Shown one piece after another: positions 37,207-51,066 of a DNA stretch of 64,000 nucleotides. The translations under genes and the position numbers were made by a program. Below the pieces are notes generated by a model. The model made no database searches, was not told the origin of the DNA, and saw nothing but the letters and a program-made list of their open reading frames with translations. Each line of letters opens with the position of its first letter. Positions within the stretch are counted from its first letter, which is position 1. Source of the stretch: Nymphaea colorata (taxonomy: Eukaryota; Streptophyta; Magnoliopsida; Nymphaeales; Nymphaeaceae); contig NC_045141.1 of NCBI RefSeq assembly GCF_008831285.2, forward strand, positions 26,091,315 to 26,155,314, read 5' to 3'.

Positions 37207-40200
37207 ATGGAAGGCAGGGAAGCCACACGGTTAGCCTCCTCTGAGTCCCCTGTTATGATGATCGGCTCGGATACTTATGGTTCGACCTTCCAGAACAGTT
37301 CCGTGGCTACTCCACCCCAAGGTGGGGTTGTCCAACAAACGCGCATTCCATTTAGTTCAGTAGTTACTTCTGCATCTAAACCACCGGAGTCTGCGTCTCC
37401 CTATCGAGGGGATTCTTCTACACCTACCATATTCCATGGCATGAACCTGAGCGAGCCACTTAAGAAAAAGAGAGGTAGGCCAAGGAAATATGGTCCTGAT
37501 GGAACTATGGCGTTGGCTTTGTCTCCATTGTCATCAGTCCCAAGTTACTCTACACCATCTTTTAAGCGGAATAGAGGGCGGCCACCGGGATCAGGGAAAA
37601 GGCAGCAGCTGGATGCATTAGGTAGCAACCTATCTAAATATGGTAATTTATTTGGAACTTCAAGAAAACTTTGCCATGGTTCTGTTCTGACCGGATTGGT
37701 CACTAACAGGTTGTGCTGGAATTGGTTTCACTCCTCACGTAATCACTGTCAAAGCTGGAGAGGTAAGCATTATTTTGAACAATTTATTGCCACATAATTT
37801 CTTTGCATGTCCTGCTGTCGAGGAATTCTGACTGTTCATTCTGTGCAAGTTTCTTGAGTCAGATAAGAGCTGTCACAATCTTGGCCTTTTTATCTTCTTT
37901 TTTTTCTTTTCCTGAATGGAGCACATTCTCTTCTGTGATCCATTTATGTTTGGGCTTTTCGTTTATCTGATGTATGCTTGTATTTGTTTGCTACTTTCAC
38001 CATGCGCATATACATGCCCTTGTCCTGCAATTTTGGTCTCTGGGGTTGCATTGTGGGAACATGTCCTATTCCTGTTTGGTTAATTCAGAAAGCTATTTCT
38101 TGGCACAACACGTAAAAAGTATGATGCAGTTCTTAACATGCCTCAAGTATCTCGAGTTTGCTCCTCTTTGACAGTTGAGGAAACTTTCATCTGAAATCAG
38201 TTTATATTGGCTGAAAAGGTCTTTGTTATAAACTATAAAGACAGTGTCCTGGTATGTATATTATCACACCAAAGATGGGGTCATGATTTATAGGCATGAT
38301 ATTTTTTTGGCATTTTTTCAAGTTCAATTTCCAATACTGATGACTACACATGACCCACAGGTTTGGGATTAAGGAAAAATCTGGACTTTCTCATGTCTGC
38401 TTATCGATATCGTGAATCTCAACCATAATATGTTGGTATCTCACGATGTGAATATAACTTTGGAGGTTAGATCCACTCTGACCAATGTGTCTTACCCTGA
38501 TTTTTCAAGTTCAAACCCCCAAGGAAAAAGCATTGATGATCTCTGTTTGAATTGCTTGAATATTCCTATTGGACCCAGGGAATGTTCTAGTCCTGCCTAA
38601 TTTGTTTGACGACTGAGGACTTTATGGCAGAGTTGACATTTGATGATAATCATGATAAGATGCGTCCAGGACGCAAATTATGTTGGGGCCGTGGGACGTT
38701 AATACTTCTACTGAAATCACATGCTTCTGACATGAAGCGAATAATGCAGCTTCATGGAACTTGAAATTGCCCATTGATTCTATGGATTATGAATTATTAG
38801 TATTTCTATTTAGCTAGTTGAATCAGGGTTGGGTTTTTGAGCTGTAAAAGCTTGTTAATTGAGAGATCCTTTTATTGTTCTGTCACTAACACAGGAGGAT
38901 AGCCAGCCCATTCAAATCACAAATTTTAAGTTGATAATGAGATCATGAGTCCATGAAGTGGCATAAATTCTTGAGATTTCCTTTTCCCTGCTCAATATGT
39001 AGCTTTTTCTACGGTTTCCCCTGATTTTGAAGCTTCAAAAACTACCTGCAGCTTCTGTCATCGTCCTGCACTTTTATGTCATTTGGCTGCGTGCACTTCA
39101 AGCTTCGCGACAACCTGGGCCAACAGGTTTTCTTTAGTGATGGAACATTGAACTTTTCTTCAGGGAAAAGTTGAGCTAGCCTTTGCAAATGATCTCTCTC
39201 TCTCTCTCTCTCTCCCTAATGTAGAGTTCTCAAAATCTAAAACCGGGAATATATGGAGAAACGACACACACACGTTTGCCAGATTGTTTTTATTTTATTT
39301 CATGATCAGTGATGGATCAATCACTTGCAAGAGCATCATTTGCTATGTCTTCTATTGTTTTTTTCTTTATACATGATCTTTTCTGTGTTGCGTGTCAGTA
39401 TTGATCATTTTAAGTAAAATATCCTTTGGTCATTGATGAAATGTTTGCCCCCTTTCTTGGGTTGGCTGTAGCCTTCCTTACATGTTACAGATTACGAATT
39501 TACTTTTATTTATTACAATGTTTATGTAATACTCACTCTGGACTTTTCTGTTCATAGGATGTTGCCGCAAAGATTATGTCCTTTTCGCAGCAAGGTCCCA
39601 GAGCAATTTGTATTATTTCAGCTAATGGAGCTATCTCTAATGTAACTCTTCGTCAACCTGCCACCTCTGGGGGAACAGTGACCTACGAGGTTTGTCTGGA
39701 TTTCGTACCATCTTTTGGTAACAAAAATACGAAGTTCCTTTAAACTGTAATGCACGTTGCACACAACATTGAAGATGGCATATTTATGAGTGGTAGAACT
39801 TCTGAAAGATCATGGGTATACGTGTGTGCGGGCGTGTTAGAACATAAAATAGACGTTCGTTATCTGTGCGCTAGCCAGAAGTTGACTGCTTCACTTCATG
39901 ATAAACTGGGAGTGAAAAATTTTGTGTTATGTGCAGGGTCGCTTTGAGATAATCTCTTTATCAGGCTCCTTTCTGCTTACCGATTCTGGGGGCACTCGTA
40001 GCAGAACCGGGGGCCTGAGCGTATCGTTAGCAGGTCCAGATGGCCGTGTTCTGGGCGGCGGGGTAGCTGGATTGTTAATAGCAGCAACGCCTATCCAGGT
40101 TTTATTTAGTTATTCATGGAAGTGTTTTCATCTTCTAATTTCAAGTGGTGTCTCTTTTCTCGTTCATCTGCTAAATTTTTTAAACCTTCTCGGGGGCAAA

Positions 40201-40542
40201 AATTGGATGATTTTCAGTACTGACATTTGGGAAATTGATCAGTTGGTCGTGGGGAGTTTCATATCTGAAGGAAAGAAGCCGCGTCCAAGACCACCGCCTC
40301 TCAACCATGAGCCCTCGTCTGCTACACCACAAGTGTCTAACTTGGGTGCAGGTGCAGCTGCAAGTCCACCATCAAGAGGGACGATGAGCGAGTCATCTGG
40401 CGGCGCTGGTAGCCCGCTTAATCAGAGCGTCAGCACCAGCAACACCAGCCAGCCTGTCCAGACGATGCCTGCCTTTTCGGCCACCGGCTGGCCAGCGTCT
40501 CAGTCATCCGCTGGAGATCACCGACACGAAGGCAGCATGTGA
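37207..40542 (+). CDS. AHL: AT-hook motif nuclear-localized protein, clade B (two AT-hooks), five coding exons
   Basis: Nuclear AT-rich-DNA-binding protein with a PPC/DUF296 domain. Coding exons are 37207-37621, 37710-37762, 39558-39689, 39937-40098 and 40243-40542, all with GT-AG introns, giving 353 residues. Exon 1 encodes a Ser/Pro-rich tail, a first AT-hook KKKRGRPRKYGPDG at about 86-99, and a second, RNRGRPPGSGKRQQL, at about 121-135. Exons 2-5 encode the PPC domain: GIGFTPHVITVKAGE, then DVAAKIMSFSQQGPRAICII, then [20 protein letters not shown], then GPDGRVLGGGVAGLLIAATP, then VVGSFISEGKKPRP. A Ser/Pro-rich tail follows. Two hooks and four coding introns are typical of the type II/III clade B AHLs. 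The 88-base first intron is not a multiple of three, so its retention breaks the frame and stops at 37797. The fourth intron is a multiple of three with no stop. Confidence 0.94.
37763..39557 (+). other. Second coding intron of the clade B AHL gene (1.8 kb)
   Basis: T-rich intron between the GAG and GAT codons of KAGE|DVAA. Apart from a (CT)n tract at about 39191-39213, no repeat or nested gene was seen. Short open frames inside have no domain. Confidence 0.85.
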
Positions 40543-43282
40543 CGATCACACACACTGTTACTCCTGACTCTTTATTTCTGATTGCATTTGAGATTTATTC
40601 TGGTGGCTAACAGGCGAGACTCTTTAGGGTCTGGGCCGGGTTGGTTAGAGAACTATTCTTCACATAGAAACTGTGTTATGCTTTCATTGTCTGTGCCTTT
40701 TTTAGACTCTTTTTAGGCGTTCGGAACCATACGGTGCACGAACAACTTCCTGGTTAGGCTCTCTTTGTAACCTTATTAGTTTAGAGCTCTCTCACTGTAT
40801 CACTGTCTTTGAGATATAAAGTTGGTGTGTTCTTTATTTATGCAATCATTGACTCAATTTGGGTAGCTTAACATGAGTAGCTTAATTGGCTCACGAAATG
40901 GGACGCAATTAATAACTACTTCCAAATGAAAGTGCGACCATGGAATTCTTCTCCTTTGACGATGAGAAGTATAGCATATGTCCGTCATTGCATCCACTTT
41001 TGTCCTGCCTGCCGATCTTACAAGTATCGCGAGGTGTTTTTCACAAATATAATTTAGAGATAGATGCCGAATGTTTAAATCTACAACCTTGCAAGCAAAG
41101 AACATGAAAATGGGTAATGTGTCAACCAGATTTCGTAAGTCTCATGTTTGTCAGCTTTATAAATTTTGTACAGGCATTAGGTTTTTTGTTATTCTTTTAT
41201 TACTATAAAATTTGAATTCCCATGTATGTTTTTCTTCTTTAATAGCCTGTTTGGATGGAGGGAGAAAGAGAGAAAAGAATGTAAAGAAAGGCTATCCTGT
41301 GTTTGATGACTAATTAATAAGGAGGGAAACTAATAAATGAGTTTGGGTGCAAAGAAGAATGAGGGAAAAGAAAGGAGTTTTTAATGTAATTCTCCAAGAT
41401 GGAGAGATTGAGATGGAAATGAATAGACGTTCCTTTTCTTTCCTTTCTTCTCATTTCCCTCTCCTTTGCCTTCCATCCATTCATTTCTCTCTCTTACCTT
41501 CTATTCAAACACAGAGTAAATTTAATTTAATTGAAGAGTAAATGAAAGAGATGAACAGTTAAATACGTTATTGAGAGTTGTTAAATTGGTAGTCAGTACA
41601 TCTAAACACATAGTCTGACTATGGTAAACAGATTTCTTTCCTTAATTATGCTTGAAAACTTAATTTTGTCAACAAATTTGTCGTAACGTAGGCCTGTTTG
41701 TGTAAATTTTATTAAATGTCAATCACGGTAATTCTTTGTTATGCCGTCAAACGCGTTTTCGGTAAGCTATTCCTTTCTAGATAAATTTGCACCCCTCCGG
41801 TTGTCCAATTTACTAGAACCCCTGTTAATGGTTCAGGTAATCCTCACCTCAATCCAGGTTGGATCCCAATGATATATCTTCAGATTTTATCCGGTTGTGG
41901 CTATCGAGGTCTAATTAAGAACGATTTATTTAACTTGTCGGTTCTAACTCTGTCTGCCTTTCCTATTAATACGGCTTTCAAGAATTTATCCCCGACCGTA
42001 CCAGCCGTATTCTGACTGATTACTTTTAACTCTTAAACTTTGCATTGTTAAGATCAATTAACACGTTGTTCTGACCATAATTAACAGTTAACAATCATTA
42101 TATAATTAGCAACATGCGTGTACTGATTAAAAATACTAACATGCCATGAATGAAATCATTCCTCGCTAAGGCCACGTATATAGTTTCCACAGAAGAACAC
42201 TGAAATAGTGTCTGTCATTTGTGCACAAACTTAACCTAAGTATGTACGAATTTGTCAATAACTTATGAGGTACGGACGAATATGTTATGAAAAGAACCCT
42301 TTTCTGTTAAAGGGGTGTTGTTATTTTTGCGTTAAGGAGACTCTTTCCAATGCGGTAATGCCCGGATCAAATTTGATCCACAGCGCATCCAAATGCGGAA
42401 CAAAAAAGGCTCTAGCAAAAACAATAGTAGGCCACTAAGCCTAGACCTGAGGAGGTCGGCCTAGTGGGAGCGGGCCACATCTGTTCGAAGGATACAACAG
42501 ACTCTCATGATCATCAACTCTCCGCACAAGCCTTCTTGGTGTGCCTCGTGAAAGTTGCAATCAAGGGGTTCAAGACTGCATTTCCCCTCAGACCCCTTTG
42601 AGGACAAACAAAAGGGAGAAAACAGAAATAAAAGTAACGGACATGAATGGACTTATAAATTTGTTCCAAAAGATGCACCTTCAATGTTTAAACCTTGTCC
42701 TTGAACTTGGAAAGCCTTGAAACCAACCTCCTAACCAGCTGGATGGGGAAAACCTGGAAGCAGCAGACACGAACCCAATTTTGCAAAACAGCAGCTTGAA
42801 GTCTTTCGCAATTGAAGGTATGATCCAGGACTTCCGAAGAATTAAGTACCAATGGCAATCATAGAATTTGCATAAAACATTTTCCCGTACAAACAAAATT
42901 AGCAATAACAGTAAACACGTACATAATACCCTGGTGCTACAAAATGCAAGCGGACAATAAGATTGAAAATCGGTGTTTCCCTCCCAAGAGAGGTTAACAA
43001 GAGTATATATCTACTGAGCTCTGAAGAAGCACAAAAAAAATTTACAACAGCAAGCAGAAGAAAACTCAAGCTTTCCTACCCAAAGAATATGAAAATGCAG
43101 AAATTGTATGTTCGAAAAGATGGAAAATTTAATTGCACAAGAGAAATTCCTTCTGTGATTCCGGAAGTCACCAACTTACTATTGCTTCAGAAGATATCAG
43201 AATGCCATGTTCTCTTCCACTTGATGCCTGCATTCACTTTGTCCTTTACCCACTAATTTAATTCCTCACCATCAAACGGCTG
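40543..43282. other. Convergent intergenic region between AHL and AP2M
   Basis: Contains the 3' UTRs of both genes: AHL from the left (roughly to 40.85 kb) and AP2M from the right (roughly down to 42.6 kb). A short imperfect inverted repeat (CCACTAAGCC and GGCCTAGTGG) lies at about 42430-42470. No coding sequence is supported. Confidence 0.6.
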
Positions 43283-46200
43283 CTAACATCTGATTTCATA
43301 GGACCCAGCTTTAGTGATGTAACGAACCCATTCAACAGTGTTATATCCACTCTTCTCCCACACCTGCAACATAGAAGTTTTTGTATGTTCTCAGAGTTTG
43401 CAAGCATCTAGGTGCATGTATGCGTATCAGCAGCATGTCCTTGCAGACATCTGTATGAAGAGAAAAGAGTCTTTACCTTCAGAAATCGTACTCTTAACCC
43501 AGAAGCTGTAAACATTGGAACCTGTTTGAAAGAAAAAAAATAGTTTATGGAACCTGAAAAGAATACAGGTAGCTGCCACTTCCCACCAAGTAAAACAAAA
43601 TTAAGAAATGATATCCAATAGAAAAATTCCTTAACATTATATTATTTACATTATGAGTTCACAAATTTGGGTAAAATCAAAGATAACTAGATCAGAAAGA
43701 AGAAATAAATGAAGAACTGGATATCAGCCAATGCCTCCACGAAGCATACAACACAAGGTTAAGGTGCAAGGCCTAGCATTAATCATTTCCTACGGCTCAC
43801 CCACACCTTAAAAAACAAAGCTTGGAACTGTTGTGCCACAATCGTATGACACTTTTGTAACTACATTCCATATTGCCATCTGGCCAGGCTAAACCTGGAG
43901 AGATGTGTAAGCACATTTTTTCTGGCCTGATGTCACTATGCAGGTTTCTTCAATGATCAATTGCACAAGTCAGAGCAGAGGATACAGTTACACTCATCAA
44001 AAGCGCTAGGCAGGCCAACAAGGTGGACCAGCCTAGAAGGGGCCTAGGCAGGCCAAAAAACAGTGAATGAAAGAAAAAAAAAGAGTAAAATTAAGAAGAT
44101 GAAGGTAAAAGCAAAAGAAAAAACTGCTGGGCCAGAGCAGAGGACTGCTGAAAGAATGTTGGTAGGAGGAACGAGAAATTGAAATTGGAGCAGTGAGATA
44201 CCGCAGACAATGCTACGACTTTCAGGATGAGAATCATTAATATTGACATAATATATTACACAATTTTCTTGAAGGTAACTAACCAGCACTAGCAGGTGCA
44301 CTTTCTGCAAGCGCTTCTTATAACCCCGTTTTCAAATAAAATTTCACTGTAAAAATAGAAAAAGAAGAAGAAGAATTTCTTCCTAAATCAGGATATCTTC
44401 CACCATGTTGTAGTCAATGCATTTGGTCAGTTTGTTAAAGACACCAATAATTGGAGGCATCACGGAGGCCAACTTGCCTCCTACAAGCAAATGTCCTGAA
44501 TCAAGATATCTTCCACCATGCTGTGGTCAATACATTAGAAATGGTTAGTTTGTAAAAGACACCAAAAAATAGGAGGCACCATGGAGGCCAACTGGCTCCC
44601 ATAAGCCAACTTGGAGTTTGAATGAGTCCCTATCACAAACCAAGCAGCCCCAGAAATAACAAAGTCGCACCTGGGCATGACTAGGCACATTTAGACGGCC
44701 ATTTAAGTAATTATGACTGTAGATATTAATTAGTACATATAGTTAATATTATGTAATTTATATTATATAACATATCAGATTGTCATATATAACTAAATAT
44801 ATATGTTAAAAAGTGAGCAAAACAACTACTATACATATTAAGTTATATAATATGACTAATAGTGTCCTATTTCATCATATAACATTAATCCATAGCAGTC
44901 ATTATTATATGATTTATATTATACTTTTAATGTGATTGAATACAAAATGTAAAGTTGACAGCATTGAACATTAGCGAAACTGAGAATGTATACAATAAGT
45001 TCCTAGACTCAAGTTTTCAGTTAAAAGTATCCACAACTTAAAAATGTGCACTACACCAATCTCCAGCACTAATTAGTCTTTATTAAAGAGTTTTAAGAAT
45101 CCCGCTGCTTCACTGAGTGTCTCCTCAACTTCTATGGACTAGGCACAGGCATGCCTAGTCGCCCCTAGGCATGAGCCTAGGCGAACCGACGCCTTGTGTC
45201 ACCTAAGTGCTGGACTTAGAAGATGCAAGGGGTGATGCCTCACAACATAGCCAAAAAAGTTCAAGAAAAACACTGCAGCTATGACCAGGAAACTAAAAAA
45301 TCAGCCCCGTGAAATTGCAGAGGTAGAATCAGGAAAATGCTAACAAAAATGCATAAGCATCTAATAAATGAAAGAATAGGAACCTGAAACTCCATCTGAA
45401 TAGGTGGCCTTGTCCAAGATTTCTTTTCTCCCATTGTAGAGATTAATTCTACTTCAGCACTCATGGTTGACTCAGTTTGTCCAGGAAATTTTCTTATCCT
45501 GAAAATTCAGATGCTTGAAGGCATAAGTATGAGCCTCAAAAAATGCATATCTCATTTATCAGTTTAAACTTTAAAATTAGTTACTTAGCCAACTGCAATA
45601 GAGTCAAAATGAGCAAAGAAAGTCCTAATAGGTAATCTCATCCGGCTTTGCAAATGAAATCGACATGCCAAACTTCAAAATGATACGATAAGGATGTTTC
45701 AATAAAACCATTGTATGTGACATAATAGTGCTTTCTTTCCAACTTTTGGGTGGGGCAAGTGAAAAACAAAGACATACAAAAATGTGGAAGAAAAAAATGC
45801 TCACCCACATGCTGTGAATGACAATCATCAAGCAAAATGTATATATATTAGAGTATTTTAGTTAGAGGTTTGACAGCAAAGCACTCTTTTCTCCAACAAA
45901 AAATAAATAAACTAATAAATGGGCACATGAGAACGGGAAAGAGAACATGAAACTGATGATGAAGAGGATAGATGAAATTCACTCATTTGGTTTTTAGCTC
46001 TTCTAAGTCATTATTTCACACAACACAACCCAACCTAGTACAATAACATAAAAATAGAGAAAAGAAGAAGTAACTAAATAGTGGCAATTCAAGAAATAAT
46101 GCAGATGTTCAGTTACTTACTTCCAAACTAAGCAGTCAATGGAGGCATTATACTTGGCTCGACCTGAAGTGACTTGGAAGCTTGTCTTAGCTGTCTGCTT

Positions 46201-49200
46201 TGGCACTGGCACTTTGACTACAACTCCAAGGGCAAACATTTTTGCACCAAATATGCTCTTCACCTGTAGACAAAAAAATTAACATTAACCAATATGCTAA
46301 ATGCGTTGTTTACTGTGCAAAGTGCTGCCATTTTTAATATTTCACCAACCTTCACATTTACTTCCATGCGGGTCCTACCCAATTCCTTGATTGTTGGCAA
46401 CACCCGGAATGGAAGATTGACACCCTCAGTGATGCGATACCTATGGAAAATAAACTTGTGAGAACAGACCTTATCAAATCCTTATTCATATAAGTAAATC
46501 AAATGGCAGCATTCCTACAAATGTAAGGAACACATGATGAAAAAAGTAGTAAAATAGATGAGATTGCAGAGCCAAGATAACGAGAAGAAAGATTCCCCAT
46601 ATCAGTAACTATTCAACAACATTTCAGCCCTGGAGTTCGGGTAATGAAACTCTAATTACATGACAAGATTAAATTTGGCATAGACAAAAAAAACCTCAAA
46701 AACAGATCGACATGGCCCAATCACCAACAAATGAAAAAGCGTGAAATAGGTGGAATGAAAGTTTAGGTGCCTATATCTTTTCAGGAAAAGCCTACTTAGT
46801 TGGAAACTCATGGAGGATACTGCCCTTTCCAGATAACAGGCGCAAGATTTCGTGTCAAATCCATAACTAAGGGATGGGATTCATTGACACCTGATATTCC
46901 AATGCACATGCACTCATGCAGTAATCAAGCTATAACTAAATAGTCTGGAACTGGCAAAATTGCTAAATCATATTTCACTTTAAGTGAAGGTAAGAGCACC
47001 GAACAATGAAGGTGAGATTGCCCAATGCAACACAAGCAAATTTCAATATTGAGCACCACTGCCACTTGACCATCCTATGTGCTCTTCATCGCATGGATTG
47101 TTCTGTTACATTTCACTTTTTCTGCCTTTATCTATTGTTGTAGCGGTAAGTTGTTAAACAGAAAATGTGCCATACGCCTGATACTCGAGGCCATGAGGGT
47201 TCACTGCATTTCACCTAATGTCTCTTGATCTCTTCTTAACCAATGTTACAAAGAAAAAATGTATGGACCTGATAAACAAGTTGAGAAGTCCAGATCATGG
47301 ACATCAGGTACTTCAATTCATCTGCTTCAACAAGTCTAAAATGTGATCATAAAGGACCAGAGAGAAATGAAAAGACATATTTGCAGAAAAAAAGAATTAA
47401 GCGAAGGTATGACCCACTTGCATTGCAACGTCACTTATAAACTTCAGCTTTGAGCTACATCTCTCCCGGTTCTCACCTTTCTATTTGCTTTCCAGTTTAC
47501 TTCAGAGCAGAACTTAAAAGCAATTTGTCCACAAGTTGGAGTATTCCATAATTCCTAATTCTTTGAGCAGATATGTTTAAAGACTGCATGATGGTAACAA
47601 TTTTTCATGCCTTCTTGTTCTTGCCATCTTTTTTTATTCACATCCATTTTACTAATTTGTACTCTTTACTCATTTTAAGACAGGCTGAGTACTCAATTAA
47701 GTCATACCTCAAATTCCAATAATAAGACAACTATAGACTTACAGGCTACAGCAAAGAGATCAGGAAAAAACATCTGACATCTTGCCACTCAAAATCATGT
47801 GTAGACACTAAATTCAACTATACAAGTTCCAAACCTATCATAACCAAAAAAAAAATGAAAAGAATACATAACACTGTTTCAAGCTTACTTCATCAATTCA
47901 AACTCTCCATCGGGTGGAACAAAGCTGACTGTCTTCTCTGCATTGAACCTTGTCAAATTCACACATTGATGGAATGTGACATCATCAAGCTCAATTGTCT
48001 TCCCACTGAAAAAGAAAGACAACGCCTAAAGTCAGATTTACATAAGTTTTTAAATAAATATCGCTAGCATTCAGGTTTATAAATTGAAAAATAACAGCTA
48101 TTTTGACATGATAACAGCATACAAGCATTGTGAAATGGCCACAAAATATTGGAAGTTAGAGAACCTGAAAATATCGAACTGACATTGGTTCAACAAATTC
48201 AACAGAAAAGCCCAACAGATCACTATTCATGCGATTAAAAAACTAAACAAATTTTTTTCAAAATATATTGACTTAGTGCTTCTGTCAACTTAATTTTGTT
48301 TTTGTAATCTTATCTCATACACAATTTCTTTTAAGGACCTTTACGCCTTTGCTTCATTTTGTTTACAAATCATCTTGCATTGTTAAGTCTGTTTGGCATT
48401 AAATGACAGTACCATTTTACTTGAGCTTCTATTTACTTATTTGACCTTTATTTCTTTCTTTTTCCTTTTAATTCCTTCAACTTAGTAGAAATTCAGTGTA
48501 AAAAGGAACAGCAACTGTGAGTAAAATTGATGCTTAGTATGCTACACATAAATCATAGTATCATATATTTACCAAAAATAGCATAACTTGAAATGGCAAC
48601 AAGTGATCCATCTTCAAACTATCAAAAAGAAAACTTTTCATTATTACCTTTTTGCAGGACGAGATTTCAGCTGAGATTCCTTTTCCAGACCAATTTTATC
48701 ATTCAACCCCAACTTTAAGTCAGGCATGCCAGAGAGGAAGCACTTCATGAGGATCTTTCCCGTCACGTCACAACGCAAAACAATACCTGCATTTTAGAAA
48801 ATGTTTAAATGTAATAAAAGAAAGTGGTAAAAGAAATATTATCATAAGCACAACCGACAAAGCAACATGTACCTTTTGAAGACATCAAAAGATTCACACT
48901 CTCTACAATGTCGAGAAAAACCTGCCATACATACAGCTTGAGATTTTTATGCCGAAACACACATTATGATGGTCTGAATCCTTGCAAATAAAACAAGTTA
49001 TTAATACCTCATTCTTTTTGTAAACAAGACCTTCACGGCGCCAGCCAACCGCACCTGTAACTTGCAAAGTTGCATTGGGCACTGGCTTATCTGTTGGCTG
49101 TGTAAGAAAATGAAAAGGCAAAATCAACTTAATGCTCAAAATATGATCATATTGAATGCACTGAAGTATGTACTTACCTTAGACGAAAAAGGAGACCGAA

Positions 49201-50983
49201 CACCTTCCTGTGTAATGTACAACTTCAAAATTTCAGGAGACAGATTTTGAGGGTACCCAAAGTCCATGATTTCTACGGGGAAATTTACATCAGTAGTCAA
49301 CAGTCGGTTATAAGAACAGATAGTGCTAATAATCTGACATAATTACAAAGATTAATAAGACAAGTGTTTTGTAAGAGCACCCACAAAGAAACAAAATCCC
49401 AGGATAGGTTACAGTAAGAACCCGACATATCCTGCACCATTTACTAAGCAAATATAAACATAAACAACAACAGCTTTTGTCCCCTTAAATGCATGCCATT
49501 GATGATCCAAGAATCAAATGGACGCACATACATCCACACGCAAAAACAGAAAGAACATTTATATCCAGAACGTTGTCCAAAAATTGTCTCTAACAGTTCA
49601 TCAGCATCCTCTATAGGCACATGATATTAATCAAACACCAAAATCATTGATATGATAAAATATAAAGCATGCCCTGAAATGATTTTAGACTGGGTATAAT
49701 AAATCAACCTGATAGGTCAATGCTAATTTCTTTCGTCTCTTTAATTATTTTCTTCAGTGCATAGCAGTTTAGTACTATAAACTCTCCATTTCTACAATTA
49801 GTTTATCACTGTAGTGAGTAAATCAAACAAAAGGATAACTTCTAATAGCTTCTTTGCTTAAAGCAACAGAAACTAAACACATACCATCCAAAAGTTCATA
49901 TATTAGCACGAAGTTATTCCTAATTGCATCCTCATCAAAGGCGCCACCAAAATAAGATTTAAATAGAGCAACAGCCTGTTTCACAAAAACATCAGAAGGT
50001 CAAACCACTTGTCAAAAACACTAAAATGGAGCATGAAAACATGAACACATACTTAGCCTAATCAAATTACCCAGAGGTGCAAAGACAAAGATAAAGAGAA
50101 GAAGAAGCAGCCTAAAGGGTAAGAAGCAAGTAGCTCTTTGAAAGAACAAGGGCAAAGAGAGCCATTTGAAGCCAAAAAAAAAAAGGAATAATAGTATGAA
50201 GTTGAGTAGTTCGTCAGGCAGAAAAAAAAAAATTTTGAGGCTAAAACATTTGACTATTTGAGATTCAATGACTGCATAACGGCCCTCTGAGATAGTAATT
50301 GTCTAAACCTGATGCATAATCACCACGAGATATTTTGATTGCACCAAATACCACAGAAAAAGAGATGTGGGCATCATTGTTTTCTATATGTAAAGTTCAT
50401 TTCATCGTCCAACAATTGAGGAAACTGGAAAGCTTAAAACATTGGCCTCAACTATGAACATTACCAGTGTTATGATAGAAGTTCTTAAGAAGTTAAATAT
50501 AGCAATTTTTCCCAAACCTAACCAACTTACCTCCACAATGAACTTGAATGCGCAAGCAACATTGGCATTACTGCTAACGACAATCACAATGTACACATTG
50601 CTAATTCTCATGTATATGAAAGAGCAACCACCAATCTGCCGCACAGGACATGTACCAAGTTCCTTTGTTTGCATTATATGCATTCTGAAAGCATCCACCA
50701 TGTTTCCCCTAAAAAAGTACTCAAAGTTAGTAGAGTGGTTGAGATATGGTTAGAAAAAAGAAATAAGACTTTCTATAGAAATATATCCACTGAGACGAAT
50801 CAGAAAATAAAGATGGATGTAGATTAATTCATTAAGAAACCAATGCAAACAAATGATGACCATATGCGCTCATATGAAGGTGGAGACTCACTTGATAATG
50901 AATTATTTGCCTATCCCATAGGAGCAAGAAGTTGAGACATAAATAAATAAACTTGAGACATAAATAAATACATAAATACATAA

Positions 50984-51066
<83 letters not shown>

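Noticed and set aside
42963-43256. 97-residue plus-strand frame just beyond AP2M
   Set aside because: It lies antisense in the AP2M 3' UTR and has no recognisable motif.
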